A stretch of DNA of 36,225 nucleotides from Gemmatimonadota bacterium (lineage in GTDB: Bacteria; Gemmatimonadota; Gemmatimonadetes; Longimicrobiales; RSA9), in contig JAHWKI010000008.1 of NCBI GenBank assembly GCA_019347975.1, positions 1-36,225 of the forward strand. The letters run 5' to 3'. The position numbers were made by a program, and so were the translations under genes. How positions within the stretch are numbered: the stretch's first letter is position 1; each line of letters begins with the position of its first letter. The notes under the pieces were generated by a model. It made no database searches. It saw only the letters and a program-made list of their open reading frames with translations, and was not told the origin of the DNA. This document shows positions 15,236 through 22,748 of the stretch, piece after piece.

Positions 15236-16128
15236 TGCTCCCGGTCGGCGTCCGCTCGGGGGTGGAGTCGGCGCTCTCATCGCGCGCGGGGCGCCCCGTG
15301 CGGATCACCGCGACCGAACCCGTGACCGGCGGCTGTATCAGCCCGGTCGCGCGGGTGGCCACGGAGCGCGGCGAGCGGTTCTTCCTCAAGTGGACCGCCG
15401 CAGGGCAGCCGCCGGGTCTCATCGAGGCCGAAGGCCGGGGGCTCCGACTCCTGCAAGCCACCGGCGCCGTGCGGGTTCCCGAGCTGATCGCCGCCCGGGC
15501 CTCGGAGGACCGCTGGCTGCTCCTCGAATGGATCGAGCCCGGCCCCGCTTCGCCCGCCGCGTGGCGCCGTCTCGGCGAGGACCTGGCCTCCCTGCACCGC
15601 TCCCGGGGTGATCGCTTCGGCGCCGAGCACCCGAATTTCATCGGTCCGCTCCCGCAGACCAACGAGGCGACGCCGTCGTGGCCGGCATTCTGGCGGACGC
15701 GACGCCTGGAGCCTCAGCTGCGGCTGGCGGTGGAGCGGGACATGTTCCGCCCCGCCGATGTGGATCGCTTCGAGCGTCTGCTGGAGCGCCTCGACGACCG
15801 GATCGCCGCGGGCGACGAGGAGGGCCCGTCGATCCTGCACGGCGACCTGTGGAGCGGAAACATCCATATGGCCGCGGACGGGCGACCCGCCCTGATCGAC
15901 CCCTCGGCGTACCACGGGCACCGCGAGGTCGATCTGGCCATGGCCGAGCTGTTCGGCGGGTTCGGGCGGGAGTTCCAGGACGCGTATGAGCGGGCGTGGC
16001 CCCTGTCGCCCGGGTTCGCCGCGCGTCGCGCCGTATACCAGCTCTACTATCTGCTGGTCCACGTGAACGTCTTCGGAGCAGGATACGTCGGCGGGTGCCG
16101 GAGAGCGCTTCAGGAAGCCGGCGTGTAG
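15235..16128 (+). CDS. Fructosamine/ribulosamine 3-kinase family protein
   Basis: A 297-residue kinase of the FN3K/YniA family, which phosphorylates the 3-hydroxyl of ketoamines attached to protein lysines so that they fall off. Visible motifs include a nucleotide-site lysine (FFLKW, Lys52), the family signature NFIGPLPQTN (about 134-143), the catalytic HGDLWSGN (202-209) and a metal-site IDPSAYHGHREVDLAM (221-236). It is translated directly after the phosphatase through a TGATG overlap. The final 19 bases overlap, tail to tail, the 3' end of the O-methyltransferase gene on the other strand. Bacterial family members are mostly active on ribulosamines and erythrulosamines. Confidence 0.92.
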   Translation: MLPVGVRSGVESALSSRAGRPVRITATEPVTGGCISPVARVATERGERFFLKWTAAGQPPGLIEAEGRGLRLLQATGAVRVPELIAARASEDRWLLLEWIEPGPASPAAWRRLGEDLASLHRSRGDRFGAEHPNFIGPLPQTNEATPSWPAFWRTRRLEPQLRLAVERDMFRPADVDRFERLLERLDDRIAAGDEEGPSILHGDLWSGNIHMAADGRPALIDPSAYHGHREVDLAMAELFGGFGREFQDAYERAWPLSPGFAARRAVYQLYYLLVHVNVFGAGYVGGCRRALQEAGV

Positions 16129-16757
16129 ACCGCCACCGCCAGCCCGTCGCGCATCGGGATGATGGTTCCGGTGAGCGCCGGGTGCTCCGCCAGTCGGCGA
16201 TTGAACTCCCGCACGCCGCGCGTCCCCTCCTCCTCGGGCTCCTCATCCAGGACCCGCCCGCTCCAGAAGGCGTTGTCCGCGATCACCAGCCCTCCCGGAC
16301 GCAGGAGCCGCAACGCGTGCTCCAGATACGCGGGGTAGCCCTCCTTGTCCGCGTCGATGAAGACGACGTCGAAAGGCTCCGCCGCGTCCAGCGCCTCCAT
16401 GGTGGCCGCGGCCTTGCCGGTCCGGACCTCCACCCGGTCCTGAAGCCCGGCCCGCGCGACGAACTCCCGGGCGAAAGCCGCATGCCCCGGGTCGATCTCG
16501 AGGGTGAGGAGCCGGCCGTCGGCCGGGAGAGCACGGGCCATCCAGATCGCGCTGTAGCCGCCCAGCGTCCCCACTTCCAGCACGCGGCCGGCGCCCACGG
16601 CGCGGAGCAGCACCTGGAGGAGGCGGCCCTGCTCCGCCGATATGTGGATCTCGGGGAGCCCGCGCCGGGAGATCTCGTACCGGAGCTCCTCCAGGACCTC
16701 GTCCTCGGTGGCGAACAGGCGCCGGACGTACCCCGAAAGAAGGACCTCGTCGCTCAC
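16110..16757 (-). CDS. Class I SAM-dependent O-methyltransferase
   Basis: A 215-residue methyltransferase of the caffeoyl-CoA/catechol O-methyltransferase type. Motif I is LEVGTLGGYSAIW (about residues 60-72), followed by TLEIDPGHA for the ribose, and DVVFIDADKEGYPAYL with the metal- and SAM-contacting Asp residues. The later VIADNAFWSG also matches the family. Divalent metal use is therefore likely. The start is GTG 16757, with its GTGA overlapping the stop of the aminotransferase gene. The in-frame extension to 18056 is antisense readthrough of that gene and not part of the protein. The stop at 16110 lies inside the kinase gene on the other strand. The acceptor substrate is unknown. Confidence 0.9.
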   Translation of the reverse strand: MSDEVLLSGYVRRLFATEDEVLEELRYEISRRGLPEIHISAEQGRLLQVLLRAVGAGRVLEVGTLGGYSAIWMARALPADGRLLTLEIDPGHAAFAREFVARAGLQDRVEVRTGKAAATMEALDAAEPFDVVFIDADKEGYPAYLEHALRLLRPGGLVIADNAFWSGRVLDEEPEEEGTRGVREFNRRLAEHPALTGTIIPMRDGLAVAVYTPAS

Positions 16758-17959
16758 GAGCCGAGCGCCCGCCCCAGCCGAGCGAACGCCTCCTCGAGAT
16801 CCCGTCGGGAGGCGGCGAAGGACAGGCGGACGTACCGGTCGTCTCCGAACGCCGAGCCGGGGACCATCGCTACGCCCGCGTGCTCGATCAGCCACGTGCA
16901 AAGCGCCACCGAGTCGGCACGCTCGCCGTCGAACCAGCGGTCCACCCGGAAGAAGAGGTAGAAGGCGCCCTCGGGCTCCACGCGATCGGTCCCGGGGAGG
17001 TGCCGATCGAGGAGCTCGACCACCAGGTCGCGGCGCGCCCGGAACTCGGCGGCCATGGCGTCCAGCTCCGCCGCCTGCTCCGCGGTGGCGGTGAGGGCCG
17101 CGAGGGCGGCGTACTGCGAGGGTGTGGCGGCGTTGGACGTCGTATGGCTCTGGAGGGCGCCCAGCGTGGACGCGAGGCGCGCATCGGACACCGACCAGCC
17201 GATGCGCCAGCCGGTCATCGCGAAGGCTTTCGATGCGCCGTCTATGAGGACCGCGCGCTCCAGCAGCGTGTCGGGGAAGTCGAGGATGCCGGGCGCCGGA
17301 TGCTCCAGGTAGCACAGGCGGCCGTAGATCTCGTCCGAGATCACCCACACGCCGCGCTCCGCCGCCCACGTCAGGATCGCCTCCAGCTCGGCTGGCCGGT
17401 ACACCGAACCGGACGGATTGGAGGGGGAGTTGATGAGCAGCGCCCGGACATCCGGGCTCCACGCCCCCTCCAGCTCCTCCGGGCTGATCCGGTAGCCGGT
17501 TTCCTCCCGTCCCTGCACCGCTACCGGGGTGGCACGGGCCAGCGTCACCATCTCGGGGTAGCTCGTCCAGTAGGGCACCGGCACCAGCACCTTGTCTCCG
17601 GGGCCGGTCAGGGAGAACAGGACGTTGAAGAGCGCCTGCTTCGCTCCCGCGGATACGACGACGCGCGCGGGATCGATCGGCCGGCCATGCCTCTGCTCCA
17701 GCGCGGCGGCCACCGCCGCGCGCAGCTCCGGCACACCCGGCGACGGCGTATACCGCGTTCGACCCGCCGCGATCGCCGACCGGCCCGCGTCGGCGATGAA
17801 GCCTGGAGTGGGGAAGTCCGGCTCCCCCGCGCTCAGGTCCACGATGTCGCGACCCTTCGCCTTGAGCTCCTTCGCCTTCGACGACACCGCGATGGTGGCG
17901 GAGGGCTGGAGCTTGCGGACGTTCTCGCTGAGGCGGTCGGAGGTCGTGGTGCCGGGCAT
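16754..17959 (-). CDS. PLP-dependent aspartate/aromatic aminotransferase (fold type I, class I/II)
   Basis: A 401-residue enzyme. The Schiff-base lysine is Lys244 in DGASKAFAMTGWRIGW. Asn181 (LINSPSNPSG), Asp209 and Tyr212 (VISDEIYG) complete the cofactor site. The carboxylate-binding Arg is in YVRLSFAASR near the C-terminus. The N-terminal LSAGEPDFPTP is the usual substrate lid. The family transfers amino groups from aspartate or aromatic amino acids to 2-oxoglutarate. AGGAAC precedes ATG 17959. It is the first gene of a two-gene operon with the O-methyltransferase, joined by a GTGA overlap. Substrate preference cannot be settled from sequence. Confidence 0.93.
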   Translation of the reverse strand: MPGTTTSDRLSENVRKLQPSATIAVSSKAKELKAKGRDIVDLSAGEPDFPTPGFIADAGRSAIAAGRTRYTPSPGVPELRAAVAAALEQRHGRPIDPARVVVSAGAKQALFNVLFSLTGPGDKVLVPVPYWTSYPEMVTLARATPVAVQGREETGYRISPEELEGAWSPDVRALLINSPSNPSGSVYRPAELEAILTWAAERGVWVISDEIYGRLCYLEHPAPGILDFPDTLLERAVLIDGASKAFAMTGWRIGWSVSDARLASTLGALQSHTTSNAATPSQYAALAALTATAEQAAELDAMAAEFRARRDLVVELLDRHLPGTDRVEPEGAFYLFFRVDRWFDGERADSVALCTWLIEHAGVAMVPGSAFGDDRYVRLSFAASRRDLEEAFARLGRALGS

Positions 17960-18035
17960 GTGTTCCTCGGTTCTCGATGAGTCCCCGGCCCAACATGCGA
18001 CCGGCGGCGCCGCCAGGGCAAATCCCCTGGACGCA

Positions 18036-18064
18036 TTGGCCGGGCGGTGCCAGCATTGTATGCT
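18036..18064 (+). promoter_or_regulatory. Sigma70-type promoter for the small gene at 18123
   Basis: TTGGCC (18036-18041) and TATGCT (18059-18064) are separated by 17 bases and lie 58 bases before the ATG. The surrounding bases between the divergent genes are otherwise GC-rich. Confidence 0.55.
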
Positions 18065-18122
18065 AGGTGCGGCGCCGGCGGGCGGAGGGCGCCCCGATAC
18101 GGTCCGGGCCCAGGGCGATCAA

Positions 18123-18407
18123 ATGGCTTCCTATCAGAGACTTACAGCGACGAGCGGCGCCGAGGCGGTCCGTCTTGCGGCCGAGTACCTCCGGGAGCGC
18201 ATTCCCCTCGAGGTCCAGTCCCGCGACAGCCACTCGGTCACGCTCGCCGGCGGGGACGGCACGGTGACGATCAGCGCGCACAGTCACGGCCTGGAGACGG
18301 CGGTCACGGTGTCGACGGACCAGCTCCGGACGTCGAGGATCGACATGGAGTCGCAGCACTACCTGAACCAGCTCCCGTACGAGCCGGAAGACCGGCAGCG
18401 GCGCTAA
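18123..18407 (+). CDS. Small protein of unknown function
   Basis: A 94-residue protein, acidic at the N-terminus and ending in a basic EPEDRQRR tail. It begins MASYQRLTATSGAEAVRLAA, an amphipathic helix, and continues with a beta-rich stretch (VTLAGGDGTVTISAHSHGLE, TAVTVSTDQL). No signal peptide, membrane segment or catalytic motif is visible. AGGGCGATC precedes the ATG, and a 17-spaced promoter lies upstream, both of which support a real gene. It is divergent from the aminotransferase gene and convergent with the BtpA-like gene, with only 15 bases between the stops. The reading frame open before 18123 is antisense to the aminotransferase. I do not recognise the family. Confidence 0.65.
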   Translation: MASYQRLTATSGAEAVRLAAEYLRERIPLEVQSRDSHSVTLAGGDGTVTISAHSHGLETAVTVSTDQLRTSRIDMESQHYLNQLPYEPEDRQRR

Positions 18408-18422
18408 TCGGGCGTCCCGCGC

Positions 18423-19229
18423 TCAGCTCCGGGCGGCGGCCACCAGGGCGCGCACACGCGCCGGGTCCACGCGCGCGCCGGAGATCCCATCCCGCTCCAG
18501 CGCCGTCCCCACGATGGCCCCATGGGCGGTCTGCAGGAGCGCCCGAGCCGTTTCGGCCGTGACCCCGCTCCCGACGAGCACGGGGGCCGCGGGCAGAATG
18601 CGCTGAACCCGGTCCACCTCCTCCGCCGACGTGGCCTCGCCCGTTCCAGGGCCGGACACGATCAGCCCGTCCGCGAGCCCACGCTCCCACGCGTCACGCG
18701 CGGCACGCTCCAGCGTCAGCCCGGCCGGAGGGGTGGCGTGCTTGACCAGAACGTCAGCCAGAATGGCCACCGCGGGTGCGATCCGCTCCCGCTCGCGCAG
18801 CGTGTGGGCGGCCTGCCCTTCGATCCAGCCCTGGTCCGTGACCATGGCGCCGGTATGGATGTTGACCCTGATGAAGGACGCTCCCACGGCCGCGGCCACC
18901 GCCAGCGCGGTGGCGGCGTCGTTGCGCAGCGCGTTGATGCCCAGGGGAACGGAGACCTCCGCTGCGACGGCCGCAGCCGCCACGGCGAGAGCGGCCACGG
19001 TTTCAGGGGGAAGCCGGTCCGGGTGGAACGGCGCGTCGCCGAAGTTCTCGACCAGCACGGCATCCACGCCGCCGTCCGCCAGCGCCGCGGCATCCACCCT
19101 GGCCCGGTCCACGACCGTGGCCATGGAGCCGCCCCAGCGGGGGGAGCCGGGGAGCGGCGGGAGGTGGACCATTCCGATGATCCCGCCCGGGGCCGGGCGT
19201 CGGGTCCAGCCGTCGAGTGCCGGGGTCAT
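18423..19229 (-). CDS. BtpA/SgcQ family TIM-barrel protein
   Basis: A 268-residue barrel-like protein. It has the family entry motif GIIGMVHLPPLPGSPRWGG, then GVDAVLVENFGDAPF, PLGINALRNDA, FIRVNIHTGAMVTDQGWIEG and DGLIVSGPGTG, ending PVLVGSGVTAE. These are the conserved blocks of BtpA, which stabilises photosystem I in cyanobacteria, and of SgcQ-type proteins. No photosynthesis gene is near, so a nucleoside- or sugar-phosphate-related role of the wider family is more likely than the cyanobacterial function. No good ribosome site precedes the ATG at 19229. It follows the LysM protein by 34 bases that contain a hairpin. Confidence 0.87.
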   Translation of the reverse strand: MTPALDGWTRRPAPGGIIGMVHLPPLPGSPRWGGSMATVVDRARVDAAALADGGVDAVLVENFGDAPFHPDRLPPETVAALAVAAAAVAAEVSVPLGINALRNDAATALAVAAAVGASFIRVNIHTGAMVTDQGWIEGQAAHTLRERERIAPAVAILADVLVKHATPPAGLTLERAARDAWERGLADGLIVSGPGTGEATSAEEVDRVQRILPAAPVLVGSGVTAETARALLQTAHGAIVGTALERDGISGARVDPARVRALVAAARS

Positions 19230-19237
19230 GGAGAGGG

Positions 19238-19257
19238 CGGGGCCGAAGGTGGCCCCG
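19238..19257 (-). terminator. Hairpin between the LysM protein gene and btpA-like gene
   Basis: CGGGGCC (19238-19244) pairs with GGCCCCG (19251-19257) around a six-base loop. It lies in the 34 bases between the two genes and has no T tract. It may attenuate or partly end the upstream message. Confidence 0.45.
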
Positions 19258-19263
19258 AACGGC

Positions 19264-20010
19264 TTACTTCGCCGAGATCGACGGGATCCGCAGCGTCTGG
19301 CCGGCGTAGATGCGGCTCCCCGTGAGCTTGTTGGCCGCCTTCAACGTGTCCACGTCCACGCCGTAGTCCCTGGCGATGCTCCAGAGGCTGTCCCCGCGCC
19401 TTACGCGGTGATGGGTGACCGCCGCGGGGGTGGGCAGGCTCTGGTCGGGGAGCGACGCCACGTGCCGCGCGTACGCTTCCGGGAAGACGGCGACGTGATA
19501 ATGCGGAGGATACCGCTCCCGCGTCGCCTCCAGAACCTCGTCCTTCTCCAGCTCGAGCAGCGTATCCTCCAGCCAGGACCGGCAGGTCCGGTCGGTGCTC
19601 CGCCGGAAGTCCACCGCCATCCCGGTCGGGTGAACGCTGCGCCGGGAGGCGTTGTTGGGCTGGCTGCTGCGGGGCCGCGTGAGGCTGGTCACGACGAGGG
19701 GCTCTCCGCACGCGGCCCGGTAATGCGCGGCCAGACGCTCGATGAACAGCTTGACCTCGGGACGGGCGTACGGGTGTGAGACGGAGGCGAGGACATAGTT
19801 CCCGTCCCCGGGGACCATGACCAGATAGCCCTTCGAAACGAACTCCCGGACGCCGCGGCTCGTGTTCAGAAAGGTATAGTCGTGATCGTGCGCCACCCGG
19901 TTCTGGCGCGTGATGGACCACGGTGAGCCGCGCAAGCTCTGCGCGGCCACCGGCGTCGCCAGGACGCCGAGGCAAAAACAGATGCCGATGGTACGATGGA
20001 TGGTCGTCAT
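19264..20010 (-). CDS. Secreted LysM protein with DUF5715 / M15-like peptidase domain
   Basis: A 248-residue protein, probably exported, with a signal-like start (MTTIHRTIGICFCLGVLATPVAAQ). The central domain holds the metal-site pattern of M15-type D,D-peptidases: His127 and Asp134 in SVHPTGMAVDFR, and His170-x-His172 in PPHYHVAVFP. A C-terminal LysM module (about 200-244) carries RRGDSLWSIARDYGVDVDTL and AGQTLRIPS, which binds peptidoglycan. Family knowledge places DUF5715 in this fold but not with proven activity. I chose ATG 20010 because it gives the signal peptide, though the ribosome site is weak. The longer frame to 20049 adds 13 residues without a match. Confidence 0.85.
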   Translation of the reverse strand: MTTIHRTIGICFCLGVLATPVAAQSLRGSPWSITRQNRVAHDHDYTFLNTSRGVREFVSKGYLVMVPGDGNYVLASVSHPYARPEVKLFIERLAAHYRAACGEPLVVTSLTRPRSSQPNNASRRSVHPTGMAVDFRRSTDRTCRSWLEDTLLELEKDEVLEATRERYPPHYHVAVFPEAYARHVASLPDQSLPTPAAVTHHRVRRGDSLWSIARDYGVDVDTLKAANKLTGSRIYAGQTLRIPSISAK

Positions 20011-20425
20011 CGACCGATCGTCCAAAGTTCGTGCTACATGGGCCGCCACGGGAAGACCGCGCCGGCGGGCTGGTGCGCCAAGTCCCTCTGCCGCGAGGAC
20101 TAAGCTGACTCCGCCTCACCTGCGCTGTCAACCCTTTTTCGACGGATGCGCGGCGGAGGGTGCATGGACCGGGCCATCGATGAGCCGGACCGGCCGCCCA
20201 AAGGCAAGGTGGGGAGGGCCCCATGCGCTTCTCCGCGGGCACGTCGACGTGGGGGTGATTCGCGGTTCTTTTACGGTCGCGGGTCCGCCGGCTGGCTCAC
20301 CGGCCTGGCGAGAGCGGCGGAAGGGCCCGGCAGCGGGCGGCGCGCCCAGCCACCCACTCCGGCCGACCGGCCAGCTAGCTCCCCCTCGCCGCCCGCTTCT
20401 CCGTCGCCCGGGCCCGTCCCGGGAA
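20011..20425. other. Gene-poor intergenic stretch (about 415 bases)
   Basis: No reading frame here on either strand has the codon pattern or motifs of its neighbours. A minus-strand TTGACA at 20126-20131, with TCAGCT 17 bases on (20103-20108), could drive the LysM protein gene, though the -10 is poor. Close to the right edge, the bases just after the permease stop fold into CCCGGG-ACGGG-CCCGGG and a further GGCC-rich hairpin without a T tract, which might end the ABC operon. Confidence 0.5.
20103..20131 (-). promoter_or_regulatory. Possible promoter for the LysM protein gene
   Basis: TTGACA (20126-20131, minus strand) is a consensus -35, but the sequence 17 bases downstream, TCAGCT (20103-20108), is a weak -10. 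It lies about 90 bases before the chosen start at 20010. Confidence 0.35.
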
Positions 20426-21268
20426 TCAGCCGGAGCGCCTCCAGCGAGGCAATACGTCCGGGTGACGCCGCGCCATCAGAACGACCACGCCGAGCCAGAA
20501 CAGGATCCAGAGGGGCATGGCGAGCCACCAGTCCTGCGTGTCGAACCCGTCGCCGACCGTCGAGCTGCCCCCCTGGTCGATGAACAGCTCGTGAACCCTC
20601 GCCATGGCATGGAGGAAAGGCGCGACGATGGTCATGGCGAGACCCCAGTCCCTGCTCGTGAGGGGCTTCAGTAGGAACTCCAGGGCGGGGCCGAGCCCCA
20701 GCCACTCGTCCACGAGACTGAGCGTCAGCGGCACTCCGAGCAGGATGCCGAGGAACCAGCGGATCGGATGATCGCTGGAGACGGTCAGGACCGAGATGAT
20801 GAGAAACCCGATCAGTGGCCCCGTGATCAGCGCGACCCAGGCCGTGAACCCCACGGCGCCGAACTGCGCGAGATCCCCGTCGAGGGCCGCGAACGCGGCT
20901 CCGCCCAGCACGAGTGCGCCGTACAGGACGACGAGCCAGGCGGCCCCCGCGGCCAGCCGGCCGAGGGAATGCGTCGTCCGGGAGACCGGGTGGCTCCAGA
21001 AGTAGAGCCGGTTGCCGGGTCCCTCGTTGTGCCACACGGCGAAGGCCCAGAGCGGCCCGGCCAGGAGCATCCAGATCGGCCACATGCTGAACAGGCGGGC
21101 CGCGGGTCTCTCCGTCCAGGGCTCGCCGAACAGGGCGAGGAGCCCCACGATCCCGAGCATCATGAATAGCGGTCGGCGGCTCATCCACAGCAGCCGGAAC
21201 TGCTCCGCCGTCGCCTTCCCGAACCCGACCGCGTGGTAGGCGCCCGCACGTTCCATCGCGCTCTCCAT
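20426..21268 (-). CDS. ABC-2 type transporter permease
   Basis: A 280-residue integral membrane protein with about six hydrophobic helices, among them PLFMMLGIVGLLALFG, AAGAAWLVVLYGALVLGGAAF, ALITGPLIGFLIISVLTV, FLGILLGVPLTLSLV and MPLWILFWLGVVVLM. It is the membrane partner of the ATPase encoded directly upstream. GGAGGTGAG precedes ATG 21268, and the gene begins two bases after the ATPase stop codon. A reading frame continuing upstream to 21520 is antisense or out-of-frame overlap with the ATPase gene, so the shorter start is used. Substrate is unknown. Its role is presumably exporter or bacitracin-type sensing, by analogy with ytrABCDEF systems. Confidence 0.82.
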   Translation of the reverse strand: MESAMERAGAYHAVGFGKATAEQFRLLWMSRRPLFMMLGIVGLLALFGEPWTERPAARLFSMWPIWMLLAGPLWAFAVWHNEGPGNRLYFWSHPVSRTTHSLGRLAAGAAWLVVLYGALVLGGAAFAALDGDLAQFGAVGFTAWVALITGPLIGFLIISVLTVSSDHPIRWFLGILLGVPLTLSLVDEWLGLGPALEFLLKPLTSRDWGLAMTIVAPFLHAMARVHELFIDQGGSSTVGDGFDTQDWWLAMPLWILFWLGVVVLMARRHPDVLPRWRRSG

Positions 21269-21270
21269 GG

Positions 21271-22251
21271 CTATCTCACCTCCGCCTGTGTGGCTGCGGG
21301 AGCGGGCTCCCGGGCGATCCGGTTCTGGTTCTCGCGCATGGCGAGCAGCGCCACGGCGGCCTCCTCCAGCGTCAGGGGGTCCACGTGCCGCACCGTGGCC
21401 CCACCGGCTTTCAGGCGCTCCACGACCTCTCCCTCCTCTCCCCAGACCGTCCAGGCGACCTCCCGGCCAGAGCCCGTGCGCCGGATGATGCTCTCGTTCA
21501 CCTCCGGCACGCCCTCCCATCCCTCCGCGACCTCCAGCGTGTACCGGCGCAGCCGCTGCCGCAGCGTCTCCCGGTCGAGCTGAGCCCTCAGCACTCCTTC
21601 CTTGAGCACGCCCAGATGGTCCCCCAGACCCTCCACCTCGTAGACCAGGTGCGTCGAGATCACCAGCGTGGCACCGGTGTCCGCCACGTGGTCCGACAGG
21701 ATCGCCAGCGCTTCGTCCCGCATCACGGGGTCGAGCCCGTCGGTGGGCTCGTCCAGCAGCAGGAGTGGGGGGCGGTGAGCCAGCGCCATGACCAGCTGCA
21801 CCCGCCGCGCCTCGCCCTTCGACAGCTTCCCGAACTTCGTATGATCCCGCACTTCCAGCCGCTCGACGAGCTGCGTGGCATATGCGGCGTCCCAGTTGCT
21901 CCTGAACCGCGCGTGGTGGTCGAGGAGCTGCTGCACCTTCATCCAGCCGTAGCCCGCATCCTGCCGCTCCGGCAGATACCCGCAGTGGGCGCGCACCTCC
22001 GCTCCCGCCGAGACCGTGTCCAGCCCCAGCACCCCGGCTCGCCCCGCATCCGCCCGCACCAGGTCCAGGAGGATCCTCAGCGTCGTCGTCTTCCCTGCGC
22101 CGTTCGGACCCACCAGGACGTACACGGCGCCCTGCGGCACCGTCATGTCCATTCCGTCCAGCGCCACCCGCCGTCCGTACCGCTTGGCCAGCCCGGCCGT
22201 CTCCACGGCCGGCTCGATCACACTCAGCTCCGTCGGGATCATCAGGCTCAT
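21271..22251 (-). CDS. ABC transporter ATP-binding protein
   Basis: A 326-residue ATPase. It has Walker A GPNGAGKT (about 48-55), the Q-loop YLPERQ (about 92-97), the signature LSKGE (143-147), Walker B with LLLLDEPTDGLD (about 163-174) and a switch His in ISTHLVYEVE. A further 110-residue C-terminal domain follows. The type is that of ABC-2 exporters with DrrA/YtrB-like ATPases. It starts at ATG 22251, whose ATGA overlaps the regulator's stop codon, and AGGAG is located just before. Coupling to the GntR gene indicates regulator and transporter are made together. The longer frame to 22284 is not used. Confidence 0.93.
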   Translation of the reverse strand: MSLMIPTELSVIEPAVETAGLAKRYGRRVALDGMDMTVPQGAVYVLVGPNGAGKTTTLRILLDLVRADAGRAGVLGLDTVSAGAEVRAHCGYLPERQDAGYGWMKVQQLLDHHARFRSNWDAAYATQLVERLEVRDHTKFGKLSKGEARRVQLVMALAHRPPLLLLDEPTDGLDPVMRDEALAILSDHVADTGATLVISTHLVYEVEGLGDHLGVLKEGVLRAQLDRETLRQRLRRYTLEVAEGWEGVPEVNESIIRRTGSGREVAWTVWGEEGEVVERLKAGGATVRHVDPLTLEEAAVALLAMRENQNRIAREPAPAATQAEVR

Positions 22252-22652
22252 CGAGCTCCTCCCGTATTCGGATCCTCGCTCCACCTGGTCTCCGCGTCGC
22301 GGATCGCCTCCATCAGCTCCTCGACCGTCAGCCCGTTTCGGTATGCCTCACGCAGCGCCTTCGTCGCCACCATGCCGGCCAGCTGCCGTCGCTCCCTGGC
22401 CGTCCCCCCCGCCCCATCCGGCGCGACGAACGTCCCCTGGCCCCGCCGTACATAGACCAGACCGTCCCGCTCCAGCTCCCGATAGGCCTGCTGCACGGTG
22501 TTCGGATTGACCCGGAGCTCGCTGGCGAGGTGCCGCACCGAAGGAAGCGGATCATCCGGCTTTACGGTCCCCAGGACGACCGCGCGCTTGATCTCGTCCA
22601 TGATCTGGACATAGATCGCTCGGGCATCCGAGGCATCAATGGTGATCAGCAC
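22248..22652 (-). CDS. YtrA-subfamily GntR transcriptional regulator
   Basis: A 134-residue repressor of the short YtrA subfamily. Its N-terminal winged helix contains IYVQIMDEIKRAVVLG, LPSVRHLASELRVNPNTVQQ and AYRELERDGLVYVRRGQGTF. A short helical C-terminus (about residues 75-134) serves for dimerisation, with no ligand domain. GGAGGACCGGT stands before GTG 22652. The operon continues with an ATPase and permease, which is the known context of YtrA proteins, and a YtrA-like inverted repeat lies over its own promoter at 22672-22695. It probably represses the operon until a cell-wall or membrane signal. Confidence 0.93.
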   Translation of the reverse strand: MLITIDASDARAIYVQIMDEIKRAVVLGTVKPDDPLPSVRHLASELRVNPNTVQQAYRELERDGLVYVRRGQGTFVAPDGAGGTARERRQLAGMVATKALREAYRNGLTVEELMEAIRDAETRWSEDPNTGGAR

Positions 22653-22671
22653 ACCGGTCCTCCGCCGTGTT

Positions 22672-22695
22672 GGTGTATGGGTGTTCTAATACACT
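22672..22695. promoter_or_regulatory. YtrA-type operator (GGTGTA-N12-TACACT)
   Basis: On the plus strand GGTGTA (22672-22677) and TACACT (22690-22695) flank 12 bases. The published YtrA site of Bacillus is AGTGTA-N13-TACACT, as I recall it. It overlaps the -10 of the promoter of the gntR gene and lies 20 bases before its GTG. Confidence 0.78.
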
Positions 22696-22720
22696 AAAGA
22701 AGCGGCGGCCGGCCTGTCAA
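22691..22720 (-). promoter_or_regulatory. Promoter of the gntR-ABC operon
   Basis: On the minus strand a perfect TTGACA (22715-22720) is followed after 18 bases by TAGTGT (22691-22696). The -10 shares bases with the right half of the operator, so a bound repressor would block it. Confidence 0.72.
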
Positions 22721-22748
22721 GAGGCCGATCGGTAGGCGACGCGGCGAT

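Noticed and set aside
20146-20583. Possible gene in the gap before the ABC permease
   Set aside because: The frame is low complexity and runs antisense into the permease gene. No ribosome site or domain.
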